Assembly: GCF_040096615.1 (NCBI RefSeq)
Contig: NZ_JBBMEJ010000001.1
Span: 124,001-188,000 of the forward strand
Source of the DNA: Blautia_A aquisgranensis
Lineage (GTDB): Bacteria > Bacillota > Clostridia > Lachnospirales > Lachnospiraceae
Direction: 5' to 3'
Length of the DNA stretch: 64,000 bases
Both the position numbers and the translations under genes were made by a program. The notes below the pieces were generated by a model. The model had not been told where the DNA came from. It worked only from the letters and a program-made list of their open reading frames with translations, and did not search any database. This document shows, piece by piece, positions 8,129 through 16,751 of this stretch (within the stretch, counting starts at the first letter, position 1; each line of letters begins with the position of its first letter).

Positions 8129-8929
8129 TCACACAGCCCGGTAGCCACGCTTCTCGCCTTTGCGTGCAAAACACTGATATGCACCGATCATCGCCGCTGC
8201 CAGGATACCATAACTCATCAGCAGCATTCCTGCCCCGAATTTCTTTACCAGTATCTCAGCATATTCTCCAAATATAAGAATCCATGTATTCGCACCTATA
8301 TGCAGGAAAACGCTGACCCATTTATTACCTCCCATTTCCAGGAACCATGCAAAGAGAGCCCCCAGAATAAACGCATAAACAGCCTGTGGTATGTTTCCGT
8401 GATAGATCCCAAAAAATGCTGCCGAGATAACTGCTGAAACCAGAACCGAAAAATGATCCCGCAGCCGCAGATAAACCAGCCAGCGAAAAATCATTTCTTC
8501 CGCAATGGGAGCTACGATTCCCATCCAGAAGATCATCATAAGAAGACCTTTTCCGGAGGTGATCTTCGTCATGGTATCACTGTAGGTCGTGGACTGGATC
8601 CAGTTCTGCAGAATCGCCACCAGAACATTGGCATACTGGGCAAAACCGGCTCCTGCTGCCAGAAGAAGCAGCATTTCCGGGATTGTCAGCTTCTGCTCTT
8701 CTATTGATGTCAGTCCTCCGATCAGTCTTCCCACACGGTCTCTTCTGTAAAAATACACGGCTGGAAACATTACCAGCACTCCCGTAAGTCCTGTGATCAC
8801 GATCGTATAGCTGTAATAGGAATCTTTCGCATCCTGCACATGATTCATCAGCCAGAGCAGAACTGCACTTCCAAGGATCTGTCCGATCAGGTAATGAAGC
8901 CCTACCGGATAGAGCTCCCTCCACACCAT
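8129..8929 (-). CDS. CPBP family intramembrane metalloprotease
   Basis: A 266-residue protein with seven to eight hydrophobic segments and the CPBP (Abi) motifs: EEMIFRW near residue 144 (EExxxR), FGIYHGN near 176 and FLHIGAN near 210. The glutamates and histidines are the predicted zinc and catalytic residues. The family cleaves membrane substrates, for example in CAAX-like processing or bacteriocin self-immunity; the target here is unknown. The ATG at 8929 is the first standard start but lacks a good ribosome binding site. The frame stays open through LTPLHRQNIFR upstream, so translation may begin slightly earlier or depend on coupling with the HAD gene 29 bases ahead. Confidence 0.88.
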   Translation of the reverse strand: MVWRELYPVGLHYLIGQILGSAVLLWLMNHVQDAKDSYYSYTIVITGLTGVLVMFPAVYFYRRDRVGRLIGGLTSIEEQKLTIPEMLLLLAAGAGFAQYANVLVAILQNWIQSTTYSDTMTKITSGKGLLMMIFWMGIVAPIAEEMIFRWLVYLRLRDHFSVLVSAVISAAFFGIYHGNIPQAVYAFILGALFAWFLEMGGNKWVSVFLHIGANTWILIFGEYAEILVKKFGAGMLLMSYGILAAAMIGAYQCFARKGEKRGYRAV

Positions 8930-8958
8930 TCGAAAAATATTCTGCCTGTGCAGAGGGG

Positions 8959-9606
8959 TCAGTCGAAAAAATTCAAAAGTTCAGCTGCAGAATCTACGAT
9001 CTGAAGCGGCTGTGCTTTTTCCAGCTCTTCTCTGCTTCCGTATCCATAAGTAACTGCCACACACTGGACATCACATTTTCTGGCACCCAGAATATCATGT
9101 TCTCTGTCTCCTACCATGATCACCTGATCCCTGTGATCTGAAAGATTCATTTTTTCCAGGGCTTCCTCGATGACCTGGGATTTCGTGATCTTCGGACCGT
9201 TAAGGTCTGTTCCTGCGATCACCTCAAAATACTGACTGAGATTAAAATGATCCATGATCTGCGTCACATAGAAGGCCGGCTTTGCGGATGCCACAGCAAG
9301 ACGGTAGCCTCTCCGTTTCAGCTCAGAAAGTGTCTCTTCCACGCCCGGATATACTGTATTCTCAAACATACCTTTTTCTGTATAACGTTCCCGGTAAAAT
9401 TCGATCGCTTTCTCTGCTGTTTTCTTATCAAAGCCTGCATATTTCATAAACTGTTCCAGAAGCGGCGGGCCTACAAAAACCTCCAGATCTTTCAGATCCG
9501 GTGCTTCTACTCCAAGTTTCTCCAGTGCATACTGTACCGATTTCGTGATTCCCTCTCCAGATTCCGTCAAAGTTCCGTCCAGATCAAAAAAGATTGCTTT
9601 ATACAT
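8959..9606 (-). CDS. HAD family hydrolase, phosphoglycolate phosphatase-like
   Basis: A 215-residue HAD subfamily IA phosphatase. It has motif I FFDLDGTLTES with the nucleophile and acid-base aspartates, motif II LAVASAK near residue 107, motif III lysine in GPKITKS and motif IV MVGDREHDILGA near 165. A four-helix cap lies between residues 15 and 80. Such proteins dephosphorylate small metabolites; the Gph/PpaX-like sequence suggests phosphoglycolate or pyrophosphate, but substrate cannot be read reliably. GGAGG precedes the ATG. The CPBP gene follows closely and is probably cotranscribed. Confidence 0.92.
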   Translation of the reverse strand: MYKAIFFDLDGTLTESGEGITKSVQYALEKLGVEAPDLKDLEVFVGPPLLEQFMKYAGFDKKTAEKAIEFYRERYTEKGMFENTVYPGVEETLSELKRRGYRLAVASAKPAFYVTQIMDHFNLSQYFEVIAGTDLNGPKITKSQVIEEALEKMNLSDHRDQVIMVGDREHDILGARKCDVQCVAVTYGYGSREELEKAQPLQIVDSAAELLNFFD

Positions 9607-9662
9607 AAATTTTCCTCCTGTGCAAAATCAATAAGTACGCCTATTGTATCACTGTTTTTCTT

Positions 9663-10679
9663 TTATCGCAATCTCAGAATCTTGTGATACAGTTTACCGG
9701 AACGAACATATACAAGAAGCTCTGCTTTCAGATCTTTGCCGGTTCCTTTCGGTACCTCTGCCTGGAATACCTTTCCCTGCCAGCACCAGTTACATTCTTT
9801 CCCGTTGAGCCGAAAAGAAAGGATCTGCACAGGATCATCCTGCCCAATTTTGATACAAATCTTATCCCCCTGCAATCCTGCCTGAAAAGAAGGACATTTT
9901 TCTCTATCCTTCTCTTTATCTGATGATGAAGCGTTTTTTTCACCTGTCTGATAATAGGATAATGCCATGTTTTGTTTATCTGTTTCATGATCTTTTATTT
10001 TAGGGGAAATCTTCGGAATTGTACTTACCTTCTTCGCCGGTTCTGGTGAAAGCGTCGGTTTCGGCATAAAAGAAATTGGAGGTTTTGGTGTCTCAGGTAT
10101 TGTCAGCATTATACTGTTATCAGATTCCTGACTGCTATTCCTACCCATTTCATTGCTACTCCATATTTCATCTGCTTCTTCCGTTTGTATATTATCGTTC
10201 CCGTTTTCGATTACAGCATTTCCATTTACACTATCACTTTCCTGGTATTCATAACTTTCGGCAGCCTCCATTCCAGAATCACCCGGTGTATTATCCTCCT
10301 GCCCGTTGTTTTCAGAAAAATTATTCCCATCTCCGTTTTCCACTTCTGAAGTACTAACATCTTCTGTTATATCTGCTTCGTTTTCTGCACCCACACTGCT
10401 GTCGACATCTGTTGTATCTCTATCGGCTTCTGTAGGATTTTCCTCTGCGTCAGGACTCTGATCTTCCATAGTATCCATCGTATCCCAGTTTCCCGGAAGC
10501 TCTCCGGTTCCTTCTCCGATATCCATGTCAAATCCTCCGGTATCGTAGCTTACAACTGCATCAAATCCATAAGCAGGCATCGCACATTCCCGCATGAATC
10601 CCAGAAATGTCACATTCAGAAAAATTCCATATAATACTTTTTTCCAGTCAGGATTTCTTTTCTTCCTTATCCTTTTCAT
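9663..10679 (-). CDS. Membrane-anchored acidic surface protein, function unknown
   Basis: A 338-residue protein I do not recognise. A basic N-terminus (MKRIRKKRNPDWKK) and a hydrophobic stretch (VLYGIFLNVTFLGFM) form a signal anchor. Residues about 50-250 are low-complexity and rich in D, E, S, T and N, then proline-rich (PETPKPPISFMPKPTLSP). A compact C-terminal region of about 75 residues (GDKICIKIGQDD, FRLNGKECNWCWQGKVF) looks like a small beta domain with a possible CNWC disulfide. Its ATG overlaps the kinase gene by 32 bases, with GGGAGG 6 bases upstream, so the two are translationally coupled. A role as surface partner or substrate of the kinase is inference. Confidence 0.8.
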   Translation of the reverse strand: MKRIRKKRNPDWKKVLYGIFLNVTFLGFMRECAMPAYGFDAVVSYDTGGFDMDIGEGTGELPGNWDTMDTMEDQSPDAEENPTEADRDTTDVDSSVGAENEADITEDVSTSEVENGDGNNFSENNGQEDNTPGDSGMEAAESYEYQESDSVNGNAVIENGNDNIQTEEADEIWSSNEMGRNSSQESDNSIMLTIPETPKPPISFMPKPTLSPEPAKKVSTIPKISPKIKDHETDKQNMALSYYQTGEKNASSSDKEKDREKCPSFQAGLQGDKICIKIGQDDPVQILSFRLNGKECNWCWQGKVFQAEVPKGTGKDLKAELLVYVRSGKLYHKILRLR

Positions 10680-11934
10680 TTATTTCCTCCCATAAAAGCA
10701 AATTTCTTCCCTTTTCACCTTCCAGAACATCCTTTTTTTCCATTGACTGATAATTTCTCCACAATTTTCTGCTTGCATCTTTCTGACTCTTTCGAATCAG
10801 AAACATTCCATACTCACCATAAGCATCCCGAAATTTTTCATCATACAAAAGAAGATTTTCATAATATAGTGCCGCTCGTTCCGGTTCTCCTTTGAGCTCT
10901 GCATTCCAAGCCAGCAGAAGCTCGATCCGACGCTGCTTCATTTTTTCACGACAGACTTCTCTTAACTTTTGCAGTTTTTTCTCTGCTATCTGGCAGGAAG
11001 TCTTACGGACTTCTGAATCTTTTGGATAGTTTTCTGTTTCGTAATACAGATCTGTCACTTCTGAAACTGCTGACTCAAAATCCTCCTGTCTCAGGACAAT
11101 CGCTGCCAAAGCAATCACACAGATCAGAAATCCTGTTCCAAAAGCTTCAAGAAAACGTTTTCGCCAGGTAACCGCACGATAACGAATTTCCAGTTTTTGA
11201 AGAATTTTTTTGACTGTGCCCATATCCCTGTATCTGTATTTTTCCTGTTTTCCGGTACACCGGAACAGGAACCAGGCAAATTCCGGATAAATAAGAAGAA
11301 GCCGCTTTTTTCTTCTGGCAAGTACCCGGAGAGTTTTTCCCAAAGCATAAATATCACTTGCAGGGCTGATCCGTCCCTGATACTGTTCCGGTGCCGCATA
11401 GCCTCTCGTACCTTCCAAGCTTTGCCCTGTATTTCCGTAATCAGACATAGCACTTCCAAAATCCACAAGATATAGATGCCCGGTTTCACAGAGCATCAAA
11501 TTATCCGGCTTCAAGTCTCCATAACAAACCGCAGGCTTCCGGCCGTGAAGATATTCCATCACCTGTGCAGCTTCTATTCCCAAATGCAATATTTCTCTCA
11601 TGGAAAAAATTTTTCCGCTGCGAAGCATCTCACCCAAAGACTGTCCCTGTATATATTCCATGATCAGATAGCAGAATTCTCTATCCTCTGCATAATCAAC
11701 GATCCTTGGTATAGCAGGATGCTCCAGCAGTCGCATCAGCTTTGCCTCTCTTTTTCCTGCAGCAGGTATTTCTTTTACTGCGCGGTACACCCCCAACTCC
11801 ATGTCTCTGACCAGGTACAGACTGCCACCGCCTCCCCGCCCAATTCGTTCCATTACGCAGTAACGCCCTTTCAGAACTGTTCCAATCAGACAGATCACCT
11901 TCCTCTCATATTCTATTTTCATATGATGCTTCAT
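10648..11934 (-). CDS. Transmembrane Ser/Thr protein kinase
   Basis: A 428-residue bifunctional-looking membrane protein. Residues about 17-260 are a Hanks-type kinase: glycine loop GRGGGGSLYLV, catalytic lysine in YRAVKEI, catalytic loop YGDLKPDN, DFG motif DFGSA and APE motif in AAPEQY. One membrane helix (about 270-290, GFLICVIALAAIVL) follows, then an outer segment of about 130 residues with helical, TPR-like character (AAQ-type repeats such as EPERAALYYENLLLYDEKFRDAYGEY, cut here by domain limits). It has no PASTA repeats, unlike PrkC. The ATG at 11934 has a weak ribosome site; a start at 11922 or a GTG near 11898 is possible. It is coupled to the acidic surface protein gene downstream. 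Confidence 0.9.
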   Translation of the reverse strand: MKHHMKIEYERKVICLIGTVLKGRYCVMERIGRGGGGSLYLVRDMELGVYRAVKEIPAAGKREAKLMRLLEHPAIPRIVDYAEDREFCYLIMEYIQGQSLGEMLRSGKIFSMREILHLGIEAAQVMEYLHGRKPAVCYGDLKPDNLMLCETGHLYLVDFGSAMSDYGNTGQSLEGTRGYAAPEQYQGRISPASDIYALGKTLRVLARRKKRLLLIYPEFAWFLFRCTGKQEKYRYRDMGTVKKILQKLEIRYRAVTWRKRFLEAFGTGFLICVIALAAIVLRQEDFESAVSEVTDLYYETENYPKDSEVRKTSCQIAEKKLQKLREVCREKMKQRRIELLLAWNAELKGEPERAALYYENLLLYDEKFRDAYGEYGMFLIRKSQKDASRKLWRNYQSMEKKDVLEGEKGRNLLLWEEINEKDKEEKKS

Positions 11935-12066
11935 TTATCATTTTGATTTCTATTGTCACAGACAATATTTTGTTGGAAAATATTTATATTTTGATAGTGT
12001 TTCAATAAATGGATAAATTCCGGTGAATCCCGGATTCAGATAACTCAGATATGTATATATAATACC

Positions 12067-12112
12067 CAGGGTGTGTCTGACAGGAATCTGTTCCTGCCAG
12101 ACAATATCCCTG
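12067..12112 (-). terminator. Long hairpin after argS
   Basis: TGTCTGACAGGAA (12074-12086) pairs with TTCCTGCCAGACA (12091-12103) with one G-U-type mismatch, and CAGGG/CCCTG extend the stem outward. It lies 25 bases past the argS stop. No T-run follows, so it may be an RNA-end stabiliser and not a classical terminator. Confidence 0.5.
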
Positions 12113-12136
12113 TGGGCTTCAAAAAATTGTTTTCTC

Positions 12137-13903
12137 TTACATACGATCCGGTGCAGAGAATCCAAGAAGATCAATACTTGTCTCAAGCACTCTTCTTGTA
12201 AGCTGAAGAAGCTGAATGAAAGATTCCTTCTGTGCCTGATTCTCCTCGCTTAAGATCTTCGTTTCATGATAAAAACTGTTGAATGCGTTGGATACCTCAT
12301 AAATGTATGCACAGATCTTGTGCGGTGCTTTTTCCTCAAAAGCATTCTCAACCATTGCCGCAAAAGCGGAAAGCTGAAGCATCAGGTTCTTCTCGCTTGC
12401 ATTTACAGCCGGAAGGATCTTACCTGTACTTAAATCTCCGCCTTCCTGTACGTAACGGTTCAGGATGGATTTAATACGAACGATCGTATAAAGGATATAG
12501 GGACCTGTATTTCCCTCAAAGGAGGTGAAACGGTCAACATCAAAGATATAATCCTTGGTAGCCTGGTTGGAAAGATCTCCGTATTTGATTGCGGAAAGAC
12601 CTACGATCTTGGCTGTTTCCTTGGCGTCTTTGTCTTTGACACTGCGGTTCTCCACGATCTTGCGGTACATCTCCTCATCGATGTCTGCGATCAGGTTCTC
12701 CAGACGCATAACGCCGCCCTCTCTTGTCTTAAACGGCTTGCCGTCTTTTCCGTTCATGGTACCGAAACCAAGGAAGGAAAGCTTCGTCTCCGGCTTCACA
12801 AGACCTGTTTTTCTTGCACAGCGGAATACCTGGATAAAATGCAGCTCCTGACGTTTATCAACAACGTAAAGGATCTCATCCGGCTGGAAAAGCTTCATAC
12901 GCTCCACGATCGTCGCAAGATCTGTGGTTGTATAAAGGGATGCTCCGTCAGATTTCAGAAGCATACATGGCGGGATTTCCTTGGTGTCACTCTCTTCTTT
13001 TACATCTACAACGAGGGCACCCTGATCCTCATATGCAAAGCCACGTTTCTTCATATCCTCTACCATATCCGGGATATATGGCTGTGCATCGGACTCTTTT
13101 TTCCAGAGGTCAAAATCCACATTCAGGTTCGCGTAGTTTCTCTTCAGGTCTGTTACGGACACATTCATGATGTGGTTCCACAACGCCATATAACCTCTCT
13201 TACCCTGCTGAAGAAGGTGAGTAGCCTCAAGCGCCTCATTACGGTATGCCTCATCCTCTTTGGACTTGCCGCTGGCACATGGATAGATCTCCTCCAGCTC
13301 GCTGATGGTAAACGGCGCTTCTGCCGGATACTCACCGGTAAAACTGTCATCAAAATATACAAGCTCCGGTTTTCTGTGTTTCAGCTCTGTGATGATCAGT
13401 CCCATCTGAAGACCCCAGTCTCCAAGATGCACATCACCGATCACCTTATGTCCTACAAAACGTCCGATACGCTTAATACTCTCTCCGATGATCGCAGAAC
13501 GAAGATGTCCTACGTGAAGCGGCTTGGCAACGTTTGGTCCGCCGTAATCAATGATAATGGTCTTCGGATTCTTGGCTGTCTCAACAGAAAGCTTCTCATC
13601 CTCTGCCATCTTATTCATATATTCTGCAACAAACTCCGGCTTCACATCCAGATTGATAAATCCAGGCTTTACAACCTCTGCCCTGGAAAATATCTCACTG
13701 TCTTTAAGCTGTGCTACCACATCATCCGCGATCATAAACGGTGCCTTGTGGTATGTCTTGGCACCGGCCATTGCACCATTGCACTGATACTCACATAAGT
13801 CCGGTCTGTTGGAAACAGTAACCTTACCGTATGCCGGATCATAGCCAGCTTTTTCAAATGCTGCGGAAAGCTCTTCCGCCATCTGTTCCATAATCTTCTT
13901 CAT
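12137..13903 (-). CDS. argS: Arginyl-tRNA synthetase
   Basis: ArgRS of 588 residues, the class I enzyme charging tRNA-Arg. The HIGH motif appears as HVGHLRS near residue 127 after PNVAKPLHVGH. The KMSK-like region is FGTMNGKDGKPFKTREGG near 370, the usual arginyl variant. The C-terminal anticodon-binding DALR domain ends in DLLGFSAPDRM. The gap to the preceding DegV gene is only 39 bases and holds no T-box, so regulation by a charged-tRNA sensor is not indicated. Confidence 0.98.
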   Translation of the reverse strand: MKKIMEQMAEELSAAFEKAGYDPAYGKVTVSNRPDLCEYQCNGAMAGAKTYHKAPFMIADDVVAQLKDSEIFSRAEVVKPGFINLDVKPEFVAEYMNKMAEDEKLSVETAKNPKTIIIDYGGPNVAKPLHVGHLRSAIIGESIKRIGRFVGHKVIGDVHLGDWGLQMGLIITELKHRKPELVYFDDSFTGEYPAEAPFTISELEEIYPCASGKSKEDEAYRNEALEATHLLQQGKRGYMALWNHIMNVSVTDLKRNYANLNVDFDLWKKESDAQPYIPDMVEDMKKRGFAYEDQGALVVDVKEESDTKEIPPCMLLKSDGASLYTTTDLATIVERMKLFQPDEILYVVDKRQELHFIQVFRCARKTGLVKPETKLSFLGFGTMNGKDGKPFKTREGGVMRLENLIADIDEEMYRKIVENRSVKDKDAKETAKIVGLSAIKYGDLSNQATKDYIFDVDRFTSFEGNTGPYILYTIVRIKSILNRYVQEGGDLSTGKILPAVNASEKNLMLQLSAFAAMVENAFEEKAPHKICAYIYEVSNAFNSFYHETKILSEENQAQKESFIQLLQLTRRVLETSIDLLGFSAPDRM

Positions 13904-13942
13904 GTTCCAAAACTCCTCGAATCTTCATTTCTCTGTTATGAT

Positions 13943-14812
13943 TTATAATGTGACCTTTCTTGCACAGGCAACGGCAAGAGCACCGTGACCAATGTGGCAG
14001 GCAACACTTAAGGAAAGAGGATCCATATGGATCTCCTGTCCCGGGAATACTTCCTGGATCTCTTTCTTAAATTCCTCTGCTTCTTCCGGGTTTCCTGCAT
14101 AAGCAGCCTCAAGGCACATCTCGCCCTTCGCTACGAACTCCGGAAAACGTGTCTCCCAGTCCTTCTTCATGGCTTTAAGCATGGCACGCTTCGCCTGCTT
14201 CTTGCCACGGACCTTGGCATAAGCATCCAGCTTCTCTCCCTGGATTTGCAATACCGGCTTCAGGTTCAGAACTGTTCCGATCGCTGCTGCCGCCGGTGTG
14301 ATTCTTCCGCCTTTCTTAAGGTATTTCAGAGTATCCAGTGTAATATAGATACTGGAATCAAATTTCTGATCAGTAAGGATTTTCTTGATCTCTGCTGCGC
14401 TCTTTCCAGCTTCCGCCAGCATCTTCGCATCCAGAACAGACTGTCTCTGTGTCACGGAAATTCTCTGGTTATCCACTACCAGAACACGTCCATCATAGTC
14501 TGTAGCCAGTCCCATTGCTGTAGAACAGGACGCACTGAGCCCGCTCGACATCGGGATATGTACGATCTCCTCATAATCTCTCAGAAGCTTATCCCAGAGA
14601 TCACAGAGTTCTGCCGGACTTGGCTGAGATGTTGATATCGGTTCATCCTGTTTTAGTTTCTCATAAAACTCTTCCTGTGTAAGAGTGACACCTTCCAGAT
14701 ACATTTTTTCGTTAATAAAAAACGGCATTGGGATCACATAAACGCCCAGCTCTTCTGCCTGAGCCTGCGTGATGCCGCTGTTACTGTCAGTCACAATGGC
14801 GATCTTGCCCAT
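13943..14812 (-). CDS. DegV family fatty-acid-binding protein
   Basis: A 289-residue DegV/FakB-like protein. The N-terminus KIAIVTDSNSGI, the TSQPSP motif near residue 62 and the SSGLS segment near 90 are family hallmarks around the bound fatty acid head group. FakB proteins present exogenous fatty acids to the kinase FakA for entry into phospholipid synthesis. No fakA is in the window, so the exact role is inferred. It lies 39 bases upstream of argS and may share its transcript. Confidence 0.92.
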   Translation of the reverse strand: MGKIAIVTDSNSGITQAQAEELGVYVIPMPFFINEKMYLEGVTLTQEEFYEKLKQDEPISTSQPSPAELCDLWDKLLRDYEEIVHIPMSSGLSASCSTAMGLATDYDGRVLVVDNQRISVTQRQSVLDAKMLAEAGKSAAEIKKILTDQKFDSSIYITLDTLKYLKKGGRITPAAAAIGTVLNLKPVLQIQGEKLDAYAKVRGKKQAKRAMLKAMKKDWETRFPEFVAKGEMCLEAAYAGNPEEAEEFKKEIQEVFPGQEIHMDPLSLSVACHIGHGALAVACARKVTL

Positions 14813-14888
14813 TTTCTCATCCTCCTATAAAAAGCCATAACGATAGTGTATCATATTTTTTTCTGTACCACAATTGGAAATTTTCCAT

Positions 14889-14927
14889 GAAAAACAGCTG
14901 CCATATATTTCATACAGCAGCTGTTTC
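14889..14927. terminator. Terminator after ptsI
   Basis: GAAAAACAGCTGC and GCAGCTGTTTC form an 11-bp stem. On the minus strand the 3' arm runs into TTTTTC. It lies 39 bases past the ptsI stop and ends that transcript before the DegV gene. Confidence 0.8.
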
Positions 14928-14965
14928 ATTATTATTTATAAAAATATCTGAATCTGACCTGGCTA

Positions 14966-16582
14966 TTACTCCATCTCTCTTATAATTTTTCTTACAGGAA
15001 GTACGAAAGTCGGTGAAACAGAAAGCTCGTCCAGTCCCATCTCCACGAATCTCTCTGTGAGTGTGGTGTCCGCTCCAAGCTCACCACAGATTCCTGCCCA
15101 GATGCCCTCCTTGTGTGCGTTATCCACAACCATCTGGATCATGCGGAGAACTGCCTCATGATGAGAATCGTAAATGTTATCCAGTTTTGCGTTCTGACGG
15201 TCGATCGCCAGTGTGTACTGTGTCAGGTCATTCGTTCCGATACTGAAGAAGTCAACCTCTTTTGCAAGAAGGTCACTGATCATTACAGCAGCCGGAGTCT
15301 CGATCATAATACCCTGCTCCACATCATCACGGAACGGGATTCCCTGCTCCTTCAGCTCTGCCTTGACCTCGGCTACGATTGCCTTGATCTGCTTCACTTC
15401 TGTTACGGAAATGATCATCGGATACATAATGGAAATATTTCCAAACATGCTTGCGCGGAAAAGTGCTCTAAGCTGTGTCTTAAATACCTCCGGGCGGTCC
15501 AGACAGATACGGATCGCACGATATCCCATAGCCGGGTTATCCTCATGCGCCATATTGAAATAATCGATCTGCTTGTCCGCTCCAATATCAAGAGTACGGA
15601 TGATAACCTTCTTTCCGGCCATATTCTGTGCAACGGTTTTGTAAACCTGGAACTGCTCTTCCTCTGTCGGATAATCTTCTTTCTCAAGATATACGAACTC
15701 ACTTCTGAAAAGTCCGATACCCTCTGCATCATTAGCCAGTACATTTGCTACATCGCCTGTGCTTCCGATATTCGCATAAAGATGAAGCTTACGCCCGCTC
15801 TTGGTTACGGTTTCTTTTCCCTTGAGTTCTTTGAGCATTGCACGCTGCGCGATCTCATCTGCACGCATATTCTCATATTTCTTAAGTGTTTCTTCGTCCG
15901 GCTCAACGATCAGGTTTCCGCTCTTTCCGTCTACGATGGCCGTTTTTCCGTCCATAGACTCATCGTATTCGATATTGATCAGTGCCGGAATGTTCATGGT
16001 TCTTGCAAGAATCGCTGTATGTGAATTAGAAGAACCTTTTCTTGTGACAAAAGCAAGCACCTTGCTCTTATCCATCTGTACAGTCTCACTTGGTGCAAGA
16101 TCCTCTGCTACTACGATCACCGGCTCAGACGCCTCAAGGTTTCCGTCACCGTGACCGGAAAGTACACGTACAAGACGATCTGAGATATCTTTTACATCGG
16201 CAGCTCTTGCCTTCATGTAATCATCGTCCATCTGTGCAAACATGGATGAGAAGTTATCGCCAGTTGTTGCAACAGCATACTCTGCGTTTACAGACTCTGT
16301 GCGGATAATGTTATGAATGGAATCCAGATAATCATCATCGTCTAACATCATCTGATGAACCTCAAAGATTGCCGCTCCGGACTCTCCAACCTCCTGAAGA
16401 GCCTTGTCATAAAGCTTCTGAAGCTGTGCTACGGCCTGCTCTTTCGCTGCCTCCACACGCTTTACCTCTTCTTCCGGATCCTCCACGTGAACACGTTTTA
16501 CGCTGGTGTCAACCTTCTGGAGGATTGAGATCTTGCCAATGGCAATACCGGAAAATACAGATTTACCTTCCAAAACCTTCAT
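14966..16582 (-). CDS. ptsI: PTS enzyme I (phosphoenolpyruvate-protein phosphotransferase)
   Basis: EI of 538 residues. It transfers phosphate from PEP to HPr at the head of all PTS sugar uptake. The phosphorylated histidine is in KGSSNSHTAILA near residue 188. The PEP-binding TIM barrel carries DFFSIGTNDLTQY near 440 and the catalytic cysteine in GICGELGAD near 493. The length is slightly under the usual 570. No HPr gene is adjacent, so ptsI is monocistronic here. An extended -10 (TGCTATAAT, core 16627-16632) lies about 45 bases upstream, and AGAAGGAGA precedes the ATG. Confidence 0.96.
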   Translation of the reverse strand: MKVLEGKSVFSGIAIGKISILQKVDTSVKRVHVEDPEEEVKRVEAAKEQAVAQLQKLYDKALQEVGESGAAIFEVHQMMLDDDDYLDSIHNIIRTESVNAEYAVATTGDNFSSMFAQMDDDYMKARAADVKDISDRLVRVLSGHGDGNLEASEPVIVVAEDLAPSETVQMDKSKVLAFVTRKGSSNSHTAILARTMNIPALINIEYDESMDGKTAIVDGKSGNLIVEPDEETLKKYENMRADEIAQRAMLKELKGKETVTKSGRKLHLYANIGSTGDVANVLANDAEGIGLFRSEFVYLEKEDYPTEEEQFQVYKTVAQNMAGKKVIIRTLDIGADKQIDYFNMAHEDNPAMGYRAIRICLDRPEVFKTQLRALFRASMFGNISIMYPMIISVTEVKQIKAIVAEVKAELKEQGIPFRDDVEQGIMIETPAAVMISDLLAKEVDFFSIGTNDLTQYTLAIDRQNAKLDNIYDSHHEAVLRMIQMVVDNAHKEGIWAGICGELGADTTLTERFVEMGLDELSVSPTFVLPVRKIIREME

Positions 16583-16686
16583 GAAATTATCTCCTTCTGA
16601 TATATATATTTGCCCACTTGCGATGTATTATAGCACACACCCCCATACTTCTGCCATGATTTTTTTGCGTTCCTGTAAAAAACAGT

Positions 16687-16714
16687 AAAAAGAAAGACAT
16701 GCATGTCTCTTTCT
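16687..16714 (-). terminator. Terminator after the MacB-like operon
   Basis: AGAAAGACATG and CATGTCTCTTTCT form a near-perfect palindrome (16691-16714). On the minus strand the 3' arm continues into TTTCTTTTT. It ends the four-gene exporter transcript about 40 bases past the permease stop. Confidence 0.8.
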
Positions 16715-16751
16715 GAAATTTCAGAAAAAAACCTGCATGTCTAACAGATCA

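Noticed and set aside
11956..12186. 76-codon minus-strand frame at the end of argS
   Set aside because: It overlaps the argS C-terminus out of frame and has no ribosome site; the hairpin at 12067-12112 lies inside it.
12839..13798. 319-codon plus-strand frame opposite argS
   Set aside because: Shadow of argS; no start signals and no recognisable motif.
13904..13942. T-box upstream of argS
   Set aside because: Only 39 bases separate argS from the DegV gene, too short for a T-box.
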